DNA from: Heliopora coerulea | Lineage: Eukaryota > Cnidaria > Anthozoa > Scleralcyonacea > Helioporidae | Length of the DNA: 64,000 nt | Assembly (NCBI GenBank): GCA_030142905.1 | Contig: JASJOG010000006.1 | Location: 4,389,001 to 4,453,000, forward strand | Direction: 5' to 3' | Shown: positions 1 to 9,558 of the stretch, piece after piece | Layout of the letters: each line of letters begins with the position of its first letter | Numbering within the stretch: the first letter of the stretch is position 1 | Notes under the pieces: generated by a model | The model's input: only the letters and a program-made list of their open reading frames with translations | Told to the model about the DNA's origin: nothing | Databases searched by the model: none | Position numbers and translations under genes: made by a program

Positions 1-2960
1 ATCAAGAAATCACTTATAAGTATATCTTAGAGATTATTTACCAGAACAGCTTCAATAAATTTAACATGTAAAATATATCTCTTTATGCTAAACATTATAT
101 CAGAATAGTTAGCCATGGTTCCCTGTACTGTATTTACAGTAGTAGTTCCCAAGAACAAAGTGAGTTGAAGAGAAGTTGTAAAAATTATTATGACTTATAA
201 TTTAATTTTCATTTTATTTCTCCATTAACATCACTTAATATGGTACTGTAACACAAATCATTACCACACCAACAAACCTTATCTGGCTATTCATTCATAT
301 GGGACTCCCTACTGTAGCATTGTATATCAAGCTCATTAAAAAAAATTAATGTGGGACATTCAAAACTACTTTTATTTCAAATTTAAAACCACTCTTCATC
401 AAACAAGTTCATTCCTTTCATCTACTGTTGTTTCCCAAGGAAGTACTGGTAACTTAGTTTTCAGCTTTTGTCTTACAGTTACAGTAAGTATAGTGAAGTC
501 ATTTCATCTGTGTTTTAAACCTGAAGATGATTGAAATGGTCAAAAATGTTTGTTTTTTAGGATGAATGTAGCTTTAACCTCAACTGTTTTTAAATTTAAT
601 TATGAAGAATTGACTATTTACTGGTAATACTTATATGGCATCTGCACAATGCTATTTTAAGCTATACAATACTGGTTACACTGTACATACTGGAATGACT
701 GTATCCTCTATTCTAAAGCTGTTCAAAAATTTAGAATGACAAACTGAAAAGGTATTGCTTATCTCATGGAGTTATTACTGAAGAGATATGTGAAGTTAAA
801 AGAATGCAAGAGAAGCTTGTAAAACAATTTCCCCAAAAAGTGTGATCAAATGGTATACTTGATCAAGTCAAGCCCAGTGTATTTCCAGTTATTATTTTTT
901 ATGGTAGTTGTTTAAAGTAAATTTATTCATATAACTAGAGATTGAAATGTTTCATGTTTGTTTCCAACGATAACAATGAGTTCAGAAAATATCTTCAAAT
1001 AACAGAAAAATGAATCTACAGGAAAAATTATAATAGTTTCTCAATGAAACTATGTACATCAGCTCTAAAGCAAATGTGTAGGAATAAATAATTGGGTAAC
1101 TTGATTGACAAATGAGTGAAAAAAAAATAATCTACAGTGCATTACATACATTTTTCAGTAAAATAACAGCAACTGTTACACTACAATAAAAATATCTTTC
1201 ACTCACAAATTACCTGTTAACATCCAATCTAAGTGCAGTACAATCTCTTGAACAAACTGAACTTATCTTAAGAAAAAGCAAAATATACATTGTACAGATT
1301 ACAGTAATTGGCAATTCATATTTTAATGAAGAGCTGAAAATACTAACTCATAGGGTTAATACAGTTAAGGAGGCACTGTAAATGTCAAGGTCCATATCAT
1401 CTAACCCCCTCTACAGTCCCCTTTTGACAAAATACATCCATACTAATTAAATACAGTACTAATTGGAAATCAAAAAATCAAAATTTCACCAGGCATGTCC
1501 AAAGTTTGGTATCCCTCTTGTTTGATAAGGGATAAATTACCAAAAAATCTCAAAAATTGTGAAAACAAACACTACAGTAAATCACATTGCCATTTCTCAA
1601 AAACTTTAACTAAATACTCATATAATTACTCTTGTTATTCCATTGAATTTCTGCAAAAATGTTCAAATATGTAAGAAATGTCTATTTCGTGTGCTGCAAG
1701 GTTGCCATATGGGTTGGCATGGAGCTAGTCAAATCCACTTAATATATAGTCAAAAAAAATCCCAAACTAATTTTTTAAATATCACAGTTCATAGCCACAA
1801 CATCACAAAACTAGCTGAAAATTTTTGACACAGTCCAATTTTCTCTTCAAATAATATCACTAATTTCATGGAAGACATGTTACAGTACCTGCATCTGTCT
1901 ATCTTTTCTTGCAGTATACCTCTAATTATTATTGTTCAGTTTTCATTCTTTGTCATTCACACACTCACTATGTGGCAATTAAGGTTGAACCTTTACATGT
2001 ATTTTCTGGACCTTGATCATCTGGACTTTTTTTATCACCAGACTTCATGCTCAGGTCTTGCTGACATATATTAAGAAGTCCTTTTGTTCATATACATGTA
2101 TTAAATCATTTGGACTCTTGATTATACAGATTTACTTAATGTCTCATAATGAATATGGATAACCAAGATTCCACTGTACCATAAGACTCAACCAAGGAGC
2201 AATTTTATATTTTAAATATGCAGTGAAAAGTCATAAAATAAGGAAGCTGCTGTATACATGTACAGTAGTAACTGGATTTGTGCTATACATGTACAAAACA
2301 AACTAACTACAATGATTATTTATATATTCCTTGATATATCTTCTGTCTACTCTTTAAGGTGTACAAATTTGTTGCACAGTAAAACTTTTTTAATTGTTGT
2401 TATTGCAATTACCTTAATTAATACCATGGCTAATACAATGGTTGATGACATTCCCTCACATTGTTACTGGTTATTTCACCAGGGATGGCAGAGCTTGGGG
2501 CTTGGGAAGGCTTTAGCAGCCCACTTCCTCTTAGAAGTATAATGCATAGAATAGAATTTTTTACGTTTGCGACCATTATTTTAAAAATTTCCGGGTAAGT
2601 ATGCCCGTCAACCTCCCCAGATTTTTGTAACCCCCATGGAATTTTACTCCCCTATTCCTGTACAGAGAGCATGAATTGCAGACAAAGGTTCACTTGTGAC
2701 TCTGCTCATGGTTCTGTAGGTCTTTTTAATTCTTGTCAATTTTACCTTTAATGCACACGGTTCTTGAACAACAACAAATTGCAACAATCGAGAAAACGAA
2801 ATAACAAAGCAAAAAACAAAAGAGAACAAAGAAAAAAACAAAAATAAAAATTCACAGACGAACGGGTTACAACTTACTAAATGTGGATCATCGTCTTGTT
2901 GATCTTAATTTTATATATACACTATATTAGTACTACGTAGTAACTAAATTCAGAGGCTCA
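1..2960. other. no gene recognised; AT-rich unique-looking DNA
   Basis: No coding exon with convincing splice sites and no known repeat was recognised here on either strand. The stretch is AT-rich and unusually full of short TACAGTA/TACTGTA-type words. It could be intron or 3' untranslated sequence of a gene read leftwards from the possible exon at 2962-3011, but nothing proves this. Confidence 0.4.
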
Positions 2961-2961
2961 C

Positions 2962-3011
2962 CTGCTCCTTACTCAAAATTTCGTCCATTTTCTTGGACTC
3001 TTCACCTTCGT
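2962..3011 (-). CDS. possible small exon of an unidentified minus-strand gene
   Basis: Read on the minus strand, a pyrimidine-rich stretch ending in AG precedes 50 bases that stay open in one frame, followed by a good donor (CAG|GTGAGC). The peptide is acidic and lysine-rich and ends in MDEILSKEQ. It enters with one base of its first codon in the previous exon. An alternative reading is a first exon, because the ATG at 2988-2986 has a good start context (AAGAAAATGG). The peptide loosely resembles the linker before the START domain of STARD3 proteins, but it is too short to identify. If it were STARD3-like, it would be out of order with the START exon at 28687 and would imply a second copy. 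Confidence 0.3.
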
Positions 3012-3515
3012 CTTTATAAAAAGATTATAAAAAAACTGTCATCAGCACAATCACCAACACTTCGCCATTCCACAGCCCTCATTCTCATTTAAAACACTGT
3101 ATAAAGGAAAACACAAAAAAAATAAAACTTAAAAACCTTTCATATAAACAACAAACGCTGATCTAGTCCTTTTTGATTCAGCAATAGCTTCAGACACTGA
3201 TCCTGTGAACCACTGCATGTTTTAGCAAAATACTAATAGCAAGTTGCAATTGTAGCAAAAAACAGGATAGCGGCCTGCATCAAGCAAAGTTGGGAAAAGA
3301 ACTGGATACGAGGTTGAAATATCACGTCATGCTTATTACAGCCGCTGGAAAAAACGGCAGTGAATTCACTGAAACACTTCCAGGCTACAGAAACTTTTGT
3401 GCTTTTCGTGATAACCAGTGGCTGCGGAACTCGGAAACTATTTTGATGGAACAGTGGAAGACCCAAGATTTTCAATAAGGGTGGGCTAGAACGTTAAGTG
3501 AAGCAGCTGTCATGG
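3012..3515. other. no feature recognised
   Basis: Both strands have short open frames around 3233-3478, but they overlap each other and resemble no protein I know. No repeat was recognised. Confidence 0.3.
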
Positions 3516-3523
3516 GGTTTCGG

Positions 3524-3711
3524 CAGTGGCGTAACGGAACTAGCGGGGGCCCTTAGAAAACTTTCGTTCGGAGGCTCCCGTCACCCCTTTAGTATAGACA
3601 TATACTTCAAGATTTTAATCTCAGTTGTCTTTACAGAGTCATCGGGGCCCCTTAGAGGTCGGGGGCCCTTAGGAGTTGCTCTAACCCCGACGGTAGTCCG
3701 TTACGCCATTG
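3524..3711. mobile_element. hAT-like miniature element, family A, copy 1
   Basis: The 188-bp element starts CAGTGGCGTAACGGA and ends TCCGTTACGCCATTG, so its ends are inverted copies with one mismatch. The flanking 8-mers GGTTTCGG (3516-3523) and AGTTTAGG (3712-3719) match at 6 of 8 positions, as expected for an aged 8-bp target duplication. CAGTGGCG ends and 8-bp duplications are typical of hAT transposons. It has no transposase. A second copy is at 52197-52391, and the two match along their length, including a CCGTCACCCC block and two GGGGCCC-rich blocks. Confidence 0.75.
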
Positions 3712-4478
3712 AGTTTAGGCCGGGGGGTGACCAGACGTCCTGGTTTGACCGGGACAACACGAACTGGTAACTAAATGCCGGTTCCCAACACCCGACAAAT
3801 CCCTGAAAAATGCTGAACCGTCCCGGTTTATACCTCATGTAAAAAGATTCCAGACCTAGAAAACCCAAACCTTTGATAAATGTAACTCAAAATCTAACCA
3901 AGAAAAGGAGAGATAACCGTTGGACATTTTAAAATCAAATGGTGTGGAAATTACGGATTCTAATTATAAACTAAAGGCAGATGTCCTGAATGCCCAGTAC
4001 ACCGGTGTATTTACATGCGAGGATCCTATATTACCAACATTAGGACACAGCGATATCCTTGATATTCCAGGTACTATGATTGCCCTTAATGGTGCCATAA
4101 AACATCTTGGAAAAATAAACCCAACCAAAGCTACGGGTCCTAATCTAATCCCTGCGCGTATCCTAAAAGGGGCTACACCTACGAAGGCTTCTAGGTATCA
4201 CGCCCAGCAAATTCAATTTAGCGACTTTTTTTTTTTTTTAATTTAGTGACTTTTTTTAATTTAACGACTTTTTCTTTTCAATTTTGGGACTTGTTTTTTT
4301 ATCAAATTTAGCGACTTTTTTTTTCAATTTGGCGACTTTTTATTTCAAATTTAGCGACTTTTTTTTCAATGTAGCTACTTTTATTTTCAACTCGATGAGT
4401 TAATGTCCAATTTAGATCAACACTTACTATGGCAATGTCTCACATGGCTTTCAGACATTTCAATATGACAATTAAACT

Positions 4479-5089
4479 CAGGTGCCCCGCCACCGGGGGG
4501 GCCGCGGGGGCCATGCACCCCCCACTTTTTTTGCAGAGAAATGTTTTGTTTTTATATAATTAATTTTAAATTTCAGTGGCTTAACAATTATCGAAAATTA
4601 ACAGCAGTGTAAAAGAGATAATTATAGCCCTTGTGATTCTATTGTTTGGAAACGTCACGAAAAAGAACAAAACAATAGACATTTTCACTTACATAAACAG
4701 CCAGCTGTTTCTCAAAGCCAGTTTGGTTTCCACGTGCTACGTGTGTAGCAAGGATTAAGAAGTGTAGCAAGATAGAAACCAGGTTATTGTTTGTATATAG
4801 TTAATAGAATCATTTTCGTTTCCCATGCAGATTATCTGAAAGTAGTTTTCTTCTACAACAGACAGGAATGATATCATGAGTAAAACAGTAGTACCTTTAG
4901 TGGCCTTTGTATTTTCAGGGCGTATGTATATTTGATAAACGTTTAAATTGATACATCACTTTTTACACATAAAATCTGGCCATTTTTCCCCTTAATTTTT
5001 TTCATATTTTACAAGGAAAATCCCGCGAAAATGCATATTTGAAGATAAATCCTGGCCTCCCCACTTTTAAAATCGTGTCGAGGCCCCTG
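4479..5089. mobile_element. small TIR element nested inside the 4208-5644 transposon
   Basis: The left end begins CAGGTGCCCCG and the right end finishes CGAGGCCCCTG, an imperfect inverted pair. The pentamer AAACT directly abuts both ends (4474-4478, 5090-5094), which looks like a 5-bp target duplication. Nothing inside looks coding; there are C- and G-rich runs near both ends. This would be a third level of nesting in the same LINE. The match of the ends is short, so confidence is moderate. Confidence 0.5.
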
Positions 5090-5187
5090 AAACTTGGTCT
5101 GGTTTTGTTTCAAATTTACGTGTAATTAGAATATTGGGAAGTAACAGCTGGTAGTATGTATTAAATCAGCAATTTATCATCCAAATT

Positions 5188-5559
5188 ATGTTCAATTATC
5201 TGCCAAACACTGACTTGGTGGATAGGGATACTATTGTTCGGGAATACTTCCGCCTGGGATTCCAATATAAAGAGATTCGGAGTCTACTAAATAGTAGACA
5301 TGGAGTTGAAATCTCTTTATGTCATTCAAAGAGATAGTTAAAACGGCTTCATTTGAAAAGAAGAAAGAGAATGCCCCAAGAAGAGATCTTAGATGCAGTT
5401 CAAAGTGAACTAAATGCTGGTAGCAACGCGATTGGTTACAGAGCAATGCACCAGCGTTTGCAACAGAACGGTGTTTGTGCTACGCGCGAAGAAGTGAGAC
5501 ACGTTTACGAAGTCTCCGTAGAGCATAGCCATGGTACAATAATCGTTGAGCTAAGTTAA
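5188..5559 (+). pseudogene. N-terminal DNA-binding region of an integrase-type transposase, broken
   Basis: From the ATG at 5188 the frame reads through REYFRLGFQYKEIRSLLNSR and a second helical block with EEILDAVQSELNAG, then GYRAMHQRLQQNGV. This order is the N-terminal helix-turn-helix and spacer seen in integrase-core proteins of marine invertebrate and fish DNA transposons, which normally continue into a DDE catalytic domain. Here an in-frame TAG lies at 5335-5337, where the usual RTLKR-like segment should be, and the frame ends at 5557-5559 before any catalytic domain. It therefore cannot make a transposase. The family call rests on remembered sequence patterns. Confidence 0.65.
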
Positions 5560-6294
5560 ATATTAATTCACCGAATTGAAAAAAAGGCGCTAATTTGAAA
5601 AAAAAAGTCGCTGAATTGAAAAAAAAGTCGCTAAATTGAATTTGCAGCTATTGTACCGTTCCTAACTTTTATATTCCAGCAGTCGATTGACACAGGAACC
5701 GTCCATAGGGACTGGACACTTGCAAATATTACAGCAATATATAAGAAGGGATCTAGGCTAGAGGCAGCAAACTACCGTCTAGTGTCATTAACATCAATTC
5801 CTTGCAAAATTCTGGAACACATAATATTCCATCACATTATGGCTTACTTGGACATGCATAACATCTTAGTTGACCACCAACATGGCTTCAGGCGGAATCG
5901 TTCTTGTGAGACGCAGCTAATTAATACTCTTGAGCATCTAGCCCGATCAGTTAACTCAAGACATCAAACAGACTTGTTGATTCGAGGTTTTTCTAAGGCA
6001 TTCGATAGTGTTGTACATAGACGGTTGCTCCTTAAGCTGGACTATTATGGTATTCGTCGACAGATTTTGGATTGGTTACAGTCGTGGTTGGTAAATAGAG
6101 CCCAACAAGTGGTCCTTGAGGGCCACCACAGCATAAAATCAAAGATTCTATTGGGAGTTCCTCAAGGAACAGTTCTTGCGCCTCTGTTTCCTGCTCTACG
6201 TAAATGATATGGGCAGCAACATATCATCACAGCTAAAACAATTTGCTTATGACACTCTCCTGTATGCAGTAATACACAACCAAGATGATGCACT

Positions 6295-6952
6295 CAGGGG
6301 TGGCGCCAGAGGGGGGTAGGGGCTACAGCCCCCCGTCGGGGAATCTTAGTCCCCCCGTCGGGGGAAAATTGAACAATTCGTAGGGAACCACGTACGCGGG
6401 GGAAACTTTATATAGTCGTGTTTGTTTTCTCAAACTGGTAAAATGAAAAACGAATTATCTGCCTTAAATGTGAATAATAAAAGCGGGGGAAAATTTTACG
6501 AGAAAATCGGGGGGAATAATCTGAAAACGAACGAAAAATCAAACTGACACTGATGTGATTGGGCAAGCTGGCCTAAAGCCATAATTATCGGTATCACCTT
6601 TATTGTTTTGTGGCTTTGCGAGTTTAGAATGCTACGGACTATTCAAACGTGACTTCAGGCTTCACTTTGTGCCTACGTTACTATTATAACTGTAATAACA
6701 ATTCGACGAAGTGTTAGAACTTTACTTAAGTTATTACAAGTATAAAGGAACATGCTCTTTAACGAAAGAATCAACCACGCTCAGGCCACGCTACCTTTCC
6801 TCTCTTCAGCGCAAGTCATCACAGATAGCCCATAGCTTACATAACTGGTACGTTCTAAAGTCTGAACTCTAAACATTTTCCTGCACCTGAACCTTAGCCC
6901 CCCTGTCGAGGACCTTAGCCCCTGCGTCGGGGAATTCCTGGCGCCACCCATG
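6295..6952. mobile_element. hAT-like nonautonomous element, family B, copy 1
   Basis: The element begins CAGGGGTGGCGCCAG and ends CTGGCGCCACCCATG, inverted copies with one mismatch. The 8-bp target duplication GATGCACT is exact on both sides (6287-6294, 6953-6960). Near both ends runs of CCCCGTCGGGG-type sequence point inward. It interrupts the LINE reverse transcriptase just after the catalytic motif. No coding region inside is credible. A shorter copy of the same family is at 12449-12764. Confidence 0.88.
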
Positions 6953-7324
6953 GATGCACTTAGTCTATACAGAGTGACCCGGACAAACTGGTAGATTGGT
7001 CTGAGACCTGGCAAATGAACTTTCATCCCTCTAAGTGTTATGTGTTGTGTATTCATAGATCCAAAAACCACATTACTCATCAATACACCATGTTAAATCA
7101 GGTCCTAGAAGTAGTTGATCATCAGGCATAATTAGGGGTTATCATTACCGAAGCACTCAGGTGGAAAACACACGTTTTAAATGTGAAGAACAAAGAAAAT
7201 AAGACACCAGGCTTCATTAAAAGGAATCTTCACTCCTGTCCAGAAAAGATCAAGGCTCAGATCATATTTCTACCAATACATACACCCGTATATGTATTCA
7301 AAAAATCGAGTTGAACCCAAGTTT

Positions 7325-7507
7325 TTTCATCCAACCCCGTTGTTTTCTTCATGGAAGGTTAAACACTCTTCCCAGTTGAATGATAGACGAACATTCGTCA
7401 AGCTCTACCCTCAGAAAACGACTAATGAGCCGCAGACGGGGATCGAACCCGCAACCTTCTGATGAGACCAGTGAGACGCTCTAACCATTAGTCTACCAAG
7501 CCTCAGC
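7325..7507 (-). repeat. tRNA-derived SINE, family B
   Basis: On the minus strand an A-box-like segment (TAATGGTTAGAGCG) and a B box (GGTTCGATCC) lie about 40 bases apart, as in a tRNA gene. A tail containing GTTTTCTG and AGAGCTTGACGAA follows. The same head and tail recur at 7589-7724, 37296-37411, 48553-48712, 48757-48847 and 48936-49070, so this is a dispersed Pol III SINE and not a tRNA gene. Confidence 0.7.
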
Positions 7508-7588
7508 TAATGGTGAGCAAAGGCGCAAGATCGACATATGTGCGATCTAAGTGGAAGCCACTAGCTATATATAAGTAATGTTATAATG

Positions 7589-7724
7589 AGATATATATTT
7601 TGGAAATGTGGGAGCTGGGATCGGGCTTCGGGCTCAGAAATCGTTTTCTGGGGCTAGAGCTTGACGAACGTTCATCCATCATTCAAGAAATCTCCAAGCT
7701 CCCACATTTCCAAAATATATATCT
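7589..7724. repeat. 28-bp perfect hairpin formed by a SINE family B tail
   Basis: The arms 7589-7616 and 7697-7724 are exact inverted copies: AGATATATATTTTGGAAATG followed by TGGGAGCT, and its reverse complement. The 80-base loop holds the family B tail (AAATCGTTTTCTGG, AGCTTGACGAACG). Confidence 0.9.
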
Positions 7725-7729
7725 TACCC

Positions 7730-8850
7730 TTCCCCCAAAATAATACGAGATGAAATTCGCATTACCTAGTTGTCTCATAGGTACAGAGATTTCCTAACTG
7801 AAAGGACGTGAAATAAAAATGATTCGGAAACTTCTAGTAACCAATCAAAATCATGAACAATTATTCTTTTCCTGTGCAAAAAATATCTCATGACAAAACT
7901 TTATTTGTGAAATATGATCGTTTGGTATATTACGAAATGCCCAAATAAAGCAGCCAAAAATCGTTTCATGTGACACAACAGTCGCTCAAAACAATACACT
8001 TCACATATCTGACAATTTTAAAAAGACACCGTATAATATTCCCAGTATGTCGAAAACGTTTGGTGTTTCAGTAATTTGTGGATATTATCTTTCAAAAACA
8101 GTTTTCCTGTACTTCTTACTCACTGACCTTTTGTTGATAGCCAACCAGGTTGAAGGAGTGAGAATACGTTTTTCATCAGCGAAGACGATTTGGTTTATTT
8201 TAGTGTCACTCGCACATTCAAAGGATGTGGTTTAGGCGACGCTTAAACTAGACGCTTTGGCCCCCCAATAAATTAACCCAAGCGACGCTACTGGGATCGG
8301 GTGTATTTCATTCGGATGAGATGTCCTTCTTTGGGATCAAATTCACTTTATCCGGATCATGTGCACCTCATTTGAATCAGGTGCAGTCCTCAAGGGTCAG
8401 GTGCGCGTCATTCGAATCTGACGTTTGTCTCGAATTAATCAGGTAGAATCTCGAATAATTCAGATAGAATCCAAATTCGAATGCGAGCCACATACGATAG
8501 TTGACAGTCACTAGTGTGACAGTGTCAACGATTAGGGTAAGACAATATGAACATTTGCCAACTTAGGCCCATCCACACGGCATGTTTTTTGGCTTACGAC
8601 TACCTCAGGGACGCATACCATTCTCTCTCGAGATTTCAAGGTCTACCATTCATTAGCAACAATTTTGGAAAGTTACTTCCAAAAATAAGGATTTAGAAAT
8701 TTAACATGCATCATAGATTCCGAATCTTTTTTTTTTTTCCCGAAACAAATTAACGGTATCAAATAAAACGCACGAAATATCAATCTTGAGAATGAAGTTT
8801 CCGAAACATGTTTCAGGAATTAGGTATCGGAAAGTCTTGACAGCCAGCCC
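7730..8850. other. no gene; degenerate internal repeats at 8290-8480
   Basis: Nothing coding was recognised. Between about 8290 and 8480 a loose motif like GGATCAGGTGCACCTCATT recurs several times with many changes. Confidence 0.35.
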
Positions 8851-8859
8851 GCCCAAGGG

Positions 8860-9165
8860 GTGGTCACGTTAGGAAATCTTCGTCCCTTCTAAAAAGTAAA
8901 GGTAAAGTGTATTTGTAATGGATAACCCTATCAGCTACCTGAGCTCTTCTCCCTAGAGGTCCAGTAAGGGCCACTCCTAATGGGCCCAGTGTTACAACTG
9001 AAGGAAACTGGAGTATCCGGAGAAAACCTGCGATCCTTGGTAGAGTCAAACTGGACAACACTCTTATAACATGTGACAAAGGTAATTTTAATCAGGTAAC
9101 TGCACGGAGCCGGAATCGAAGCCTAATCACAGTGGGGAGAGACACGTGCTCTACCACTGTCGCAC
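8860..9165 (-). repeat. tRNA-derived SINE, family C
   Basis: On the minus strand an A-box-like GTGGTAGAGCACG and a B-box-like CTTCGATTCC lie at about 9115-9160, followed by a body that includes a CTCCGGATACTCCAGTTTCC segment. This head-plus-body layout is that of a tRNA-derived SINE. Only one copy is seen in the window. Confidence 0.5.
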
Positions 9166-9389
9166 CAGCACTCCCGTTCACGAGAACAAGCATGTAACTA
9201 GAGTCTCCGTTTAGTTAGTCGTGTTAGTATGAACGAGGCTGTGAGAAAGAAAGGCTGTTGTTATCCTTAATACGTCAAAGGCCTGAACGACACGAAATAG
9301 AGGAGGAGAAAGATTTCAGTGAACCGGCACTGAAGGGAACCGGTATCGTGATAAACGAGCAGGAGGATTTTAATGAGAATCCCAAAAAT

Positions 9390-9558
9390 ATGACTCGCTA
9401 CGTGGATAAAGTGTCTGAACCTGTCACGATCGAAGAAGAAAATTTGCCTAGGGAATCTTGGGGAAATAAACTTGAGTTTCTGCTGGCTGCCATCGGTTTT
9501 GCTGTTGGGCTAGGAAATGTGTGGAGGTTTCCGTACCTGTGCCAGAAGAACGGAGGAG
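9390..9558 (+). CDS. SLC6 exon 1 (TM1)
   Basis: This exon encodes residues 1-56 and the first base of G57. The donor is GGAG|GTACGA. TM1 with GNVWRFPYL is complete. The open frame extends upstream to 9228 without a further ATG. Confidence 0.9.

Larger units (their letters stand above)
4208..5644 (+). mobile_element. TIR DNA transposon with integrase-type gene remnant, inserted in the LINE
   Basis: The ends are exact inverted repeats: CAAATTCAATTTAGCGAC at the left, GTCGCTAAATTGAATTTG at the right. The sequence CAG flanks both sides (4205-4207, 5645-5647), so the target duplication is probably 3 bp. The left end continues as about eight degenerate units of an A/TTTAGCGAC-plus-T-run motif to 4385. 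The right end has four inverted units (5565-5644). Removing the element rejoins the two parts of the RT reading. Inside lies a broken helix-turn-helix coding region (5188-5559), but no catalytic domain, so this is a deletion derivative. IS3EU or Ginger-type families are candidates, but the superfamily is unproven. Confidence 0.8.
3840..7290 (+). mobile_element. non-LTR retrotransposon (CR1/jockey-like) RT remnant, broken by two insertions
   Basis: Reverse-transcriptase coding is recognisable in three pieces. Piece one (about 3920-4180) has the pre-RT region and the motif NPTKATGPNLIPARILKG. Piece two (5648-6294) runs from IVPFLTFIFQQS through ANYRLVSLTSIPCKILE, QHGFRRNRSCETQL, FSKAFDSVVHRRLL and GVPQGTVLAP to QFAYDTLLYA. 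Piece three (6953-about 7290) carries the thumb/C-terminal part (WQMNFHPSKC, FIKRNLHSCPEKIK). The catalytic motif normally reads F/Y-A-D-D but here reads F-A-Y-D, so the enzyme is dead. Frameshifts occur near 6200 and after 6960. The insertions are the elements at 4208-5644 and 6295-6952. The full 5' end is not present. Confidence 0.85.

Noticed and set aside
2644..2841. minus-strand frame with a hydrophobic start
   Set aside because: It is a product of an A-rich stretch on the plus strand and has no exon context.
7440..7507. possible tRNA gene on the minus strand
   Set aside because: A and B boxes are present, but the same head-plus-tail unit recurs elsewhere as a SINE.
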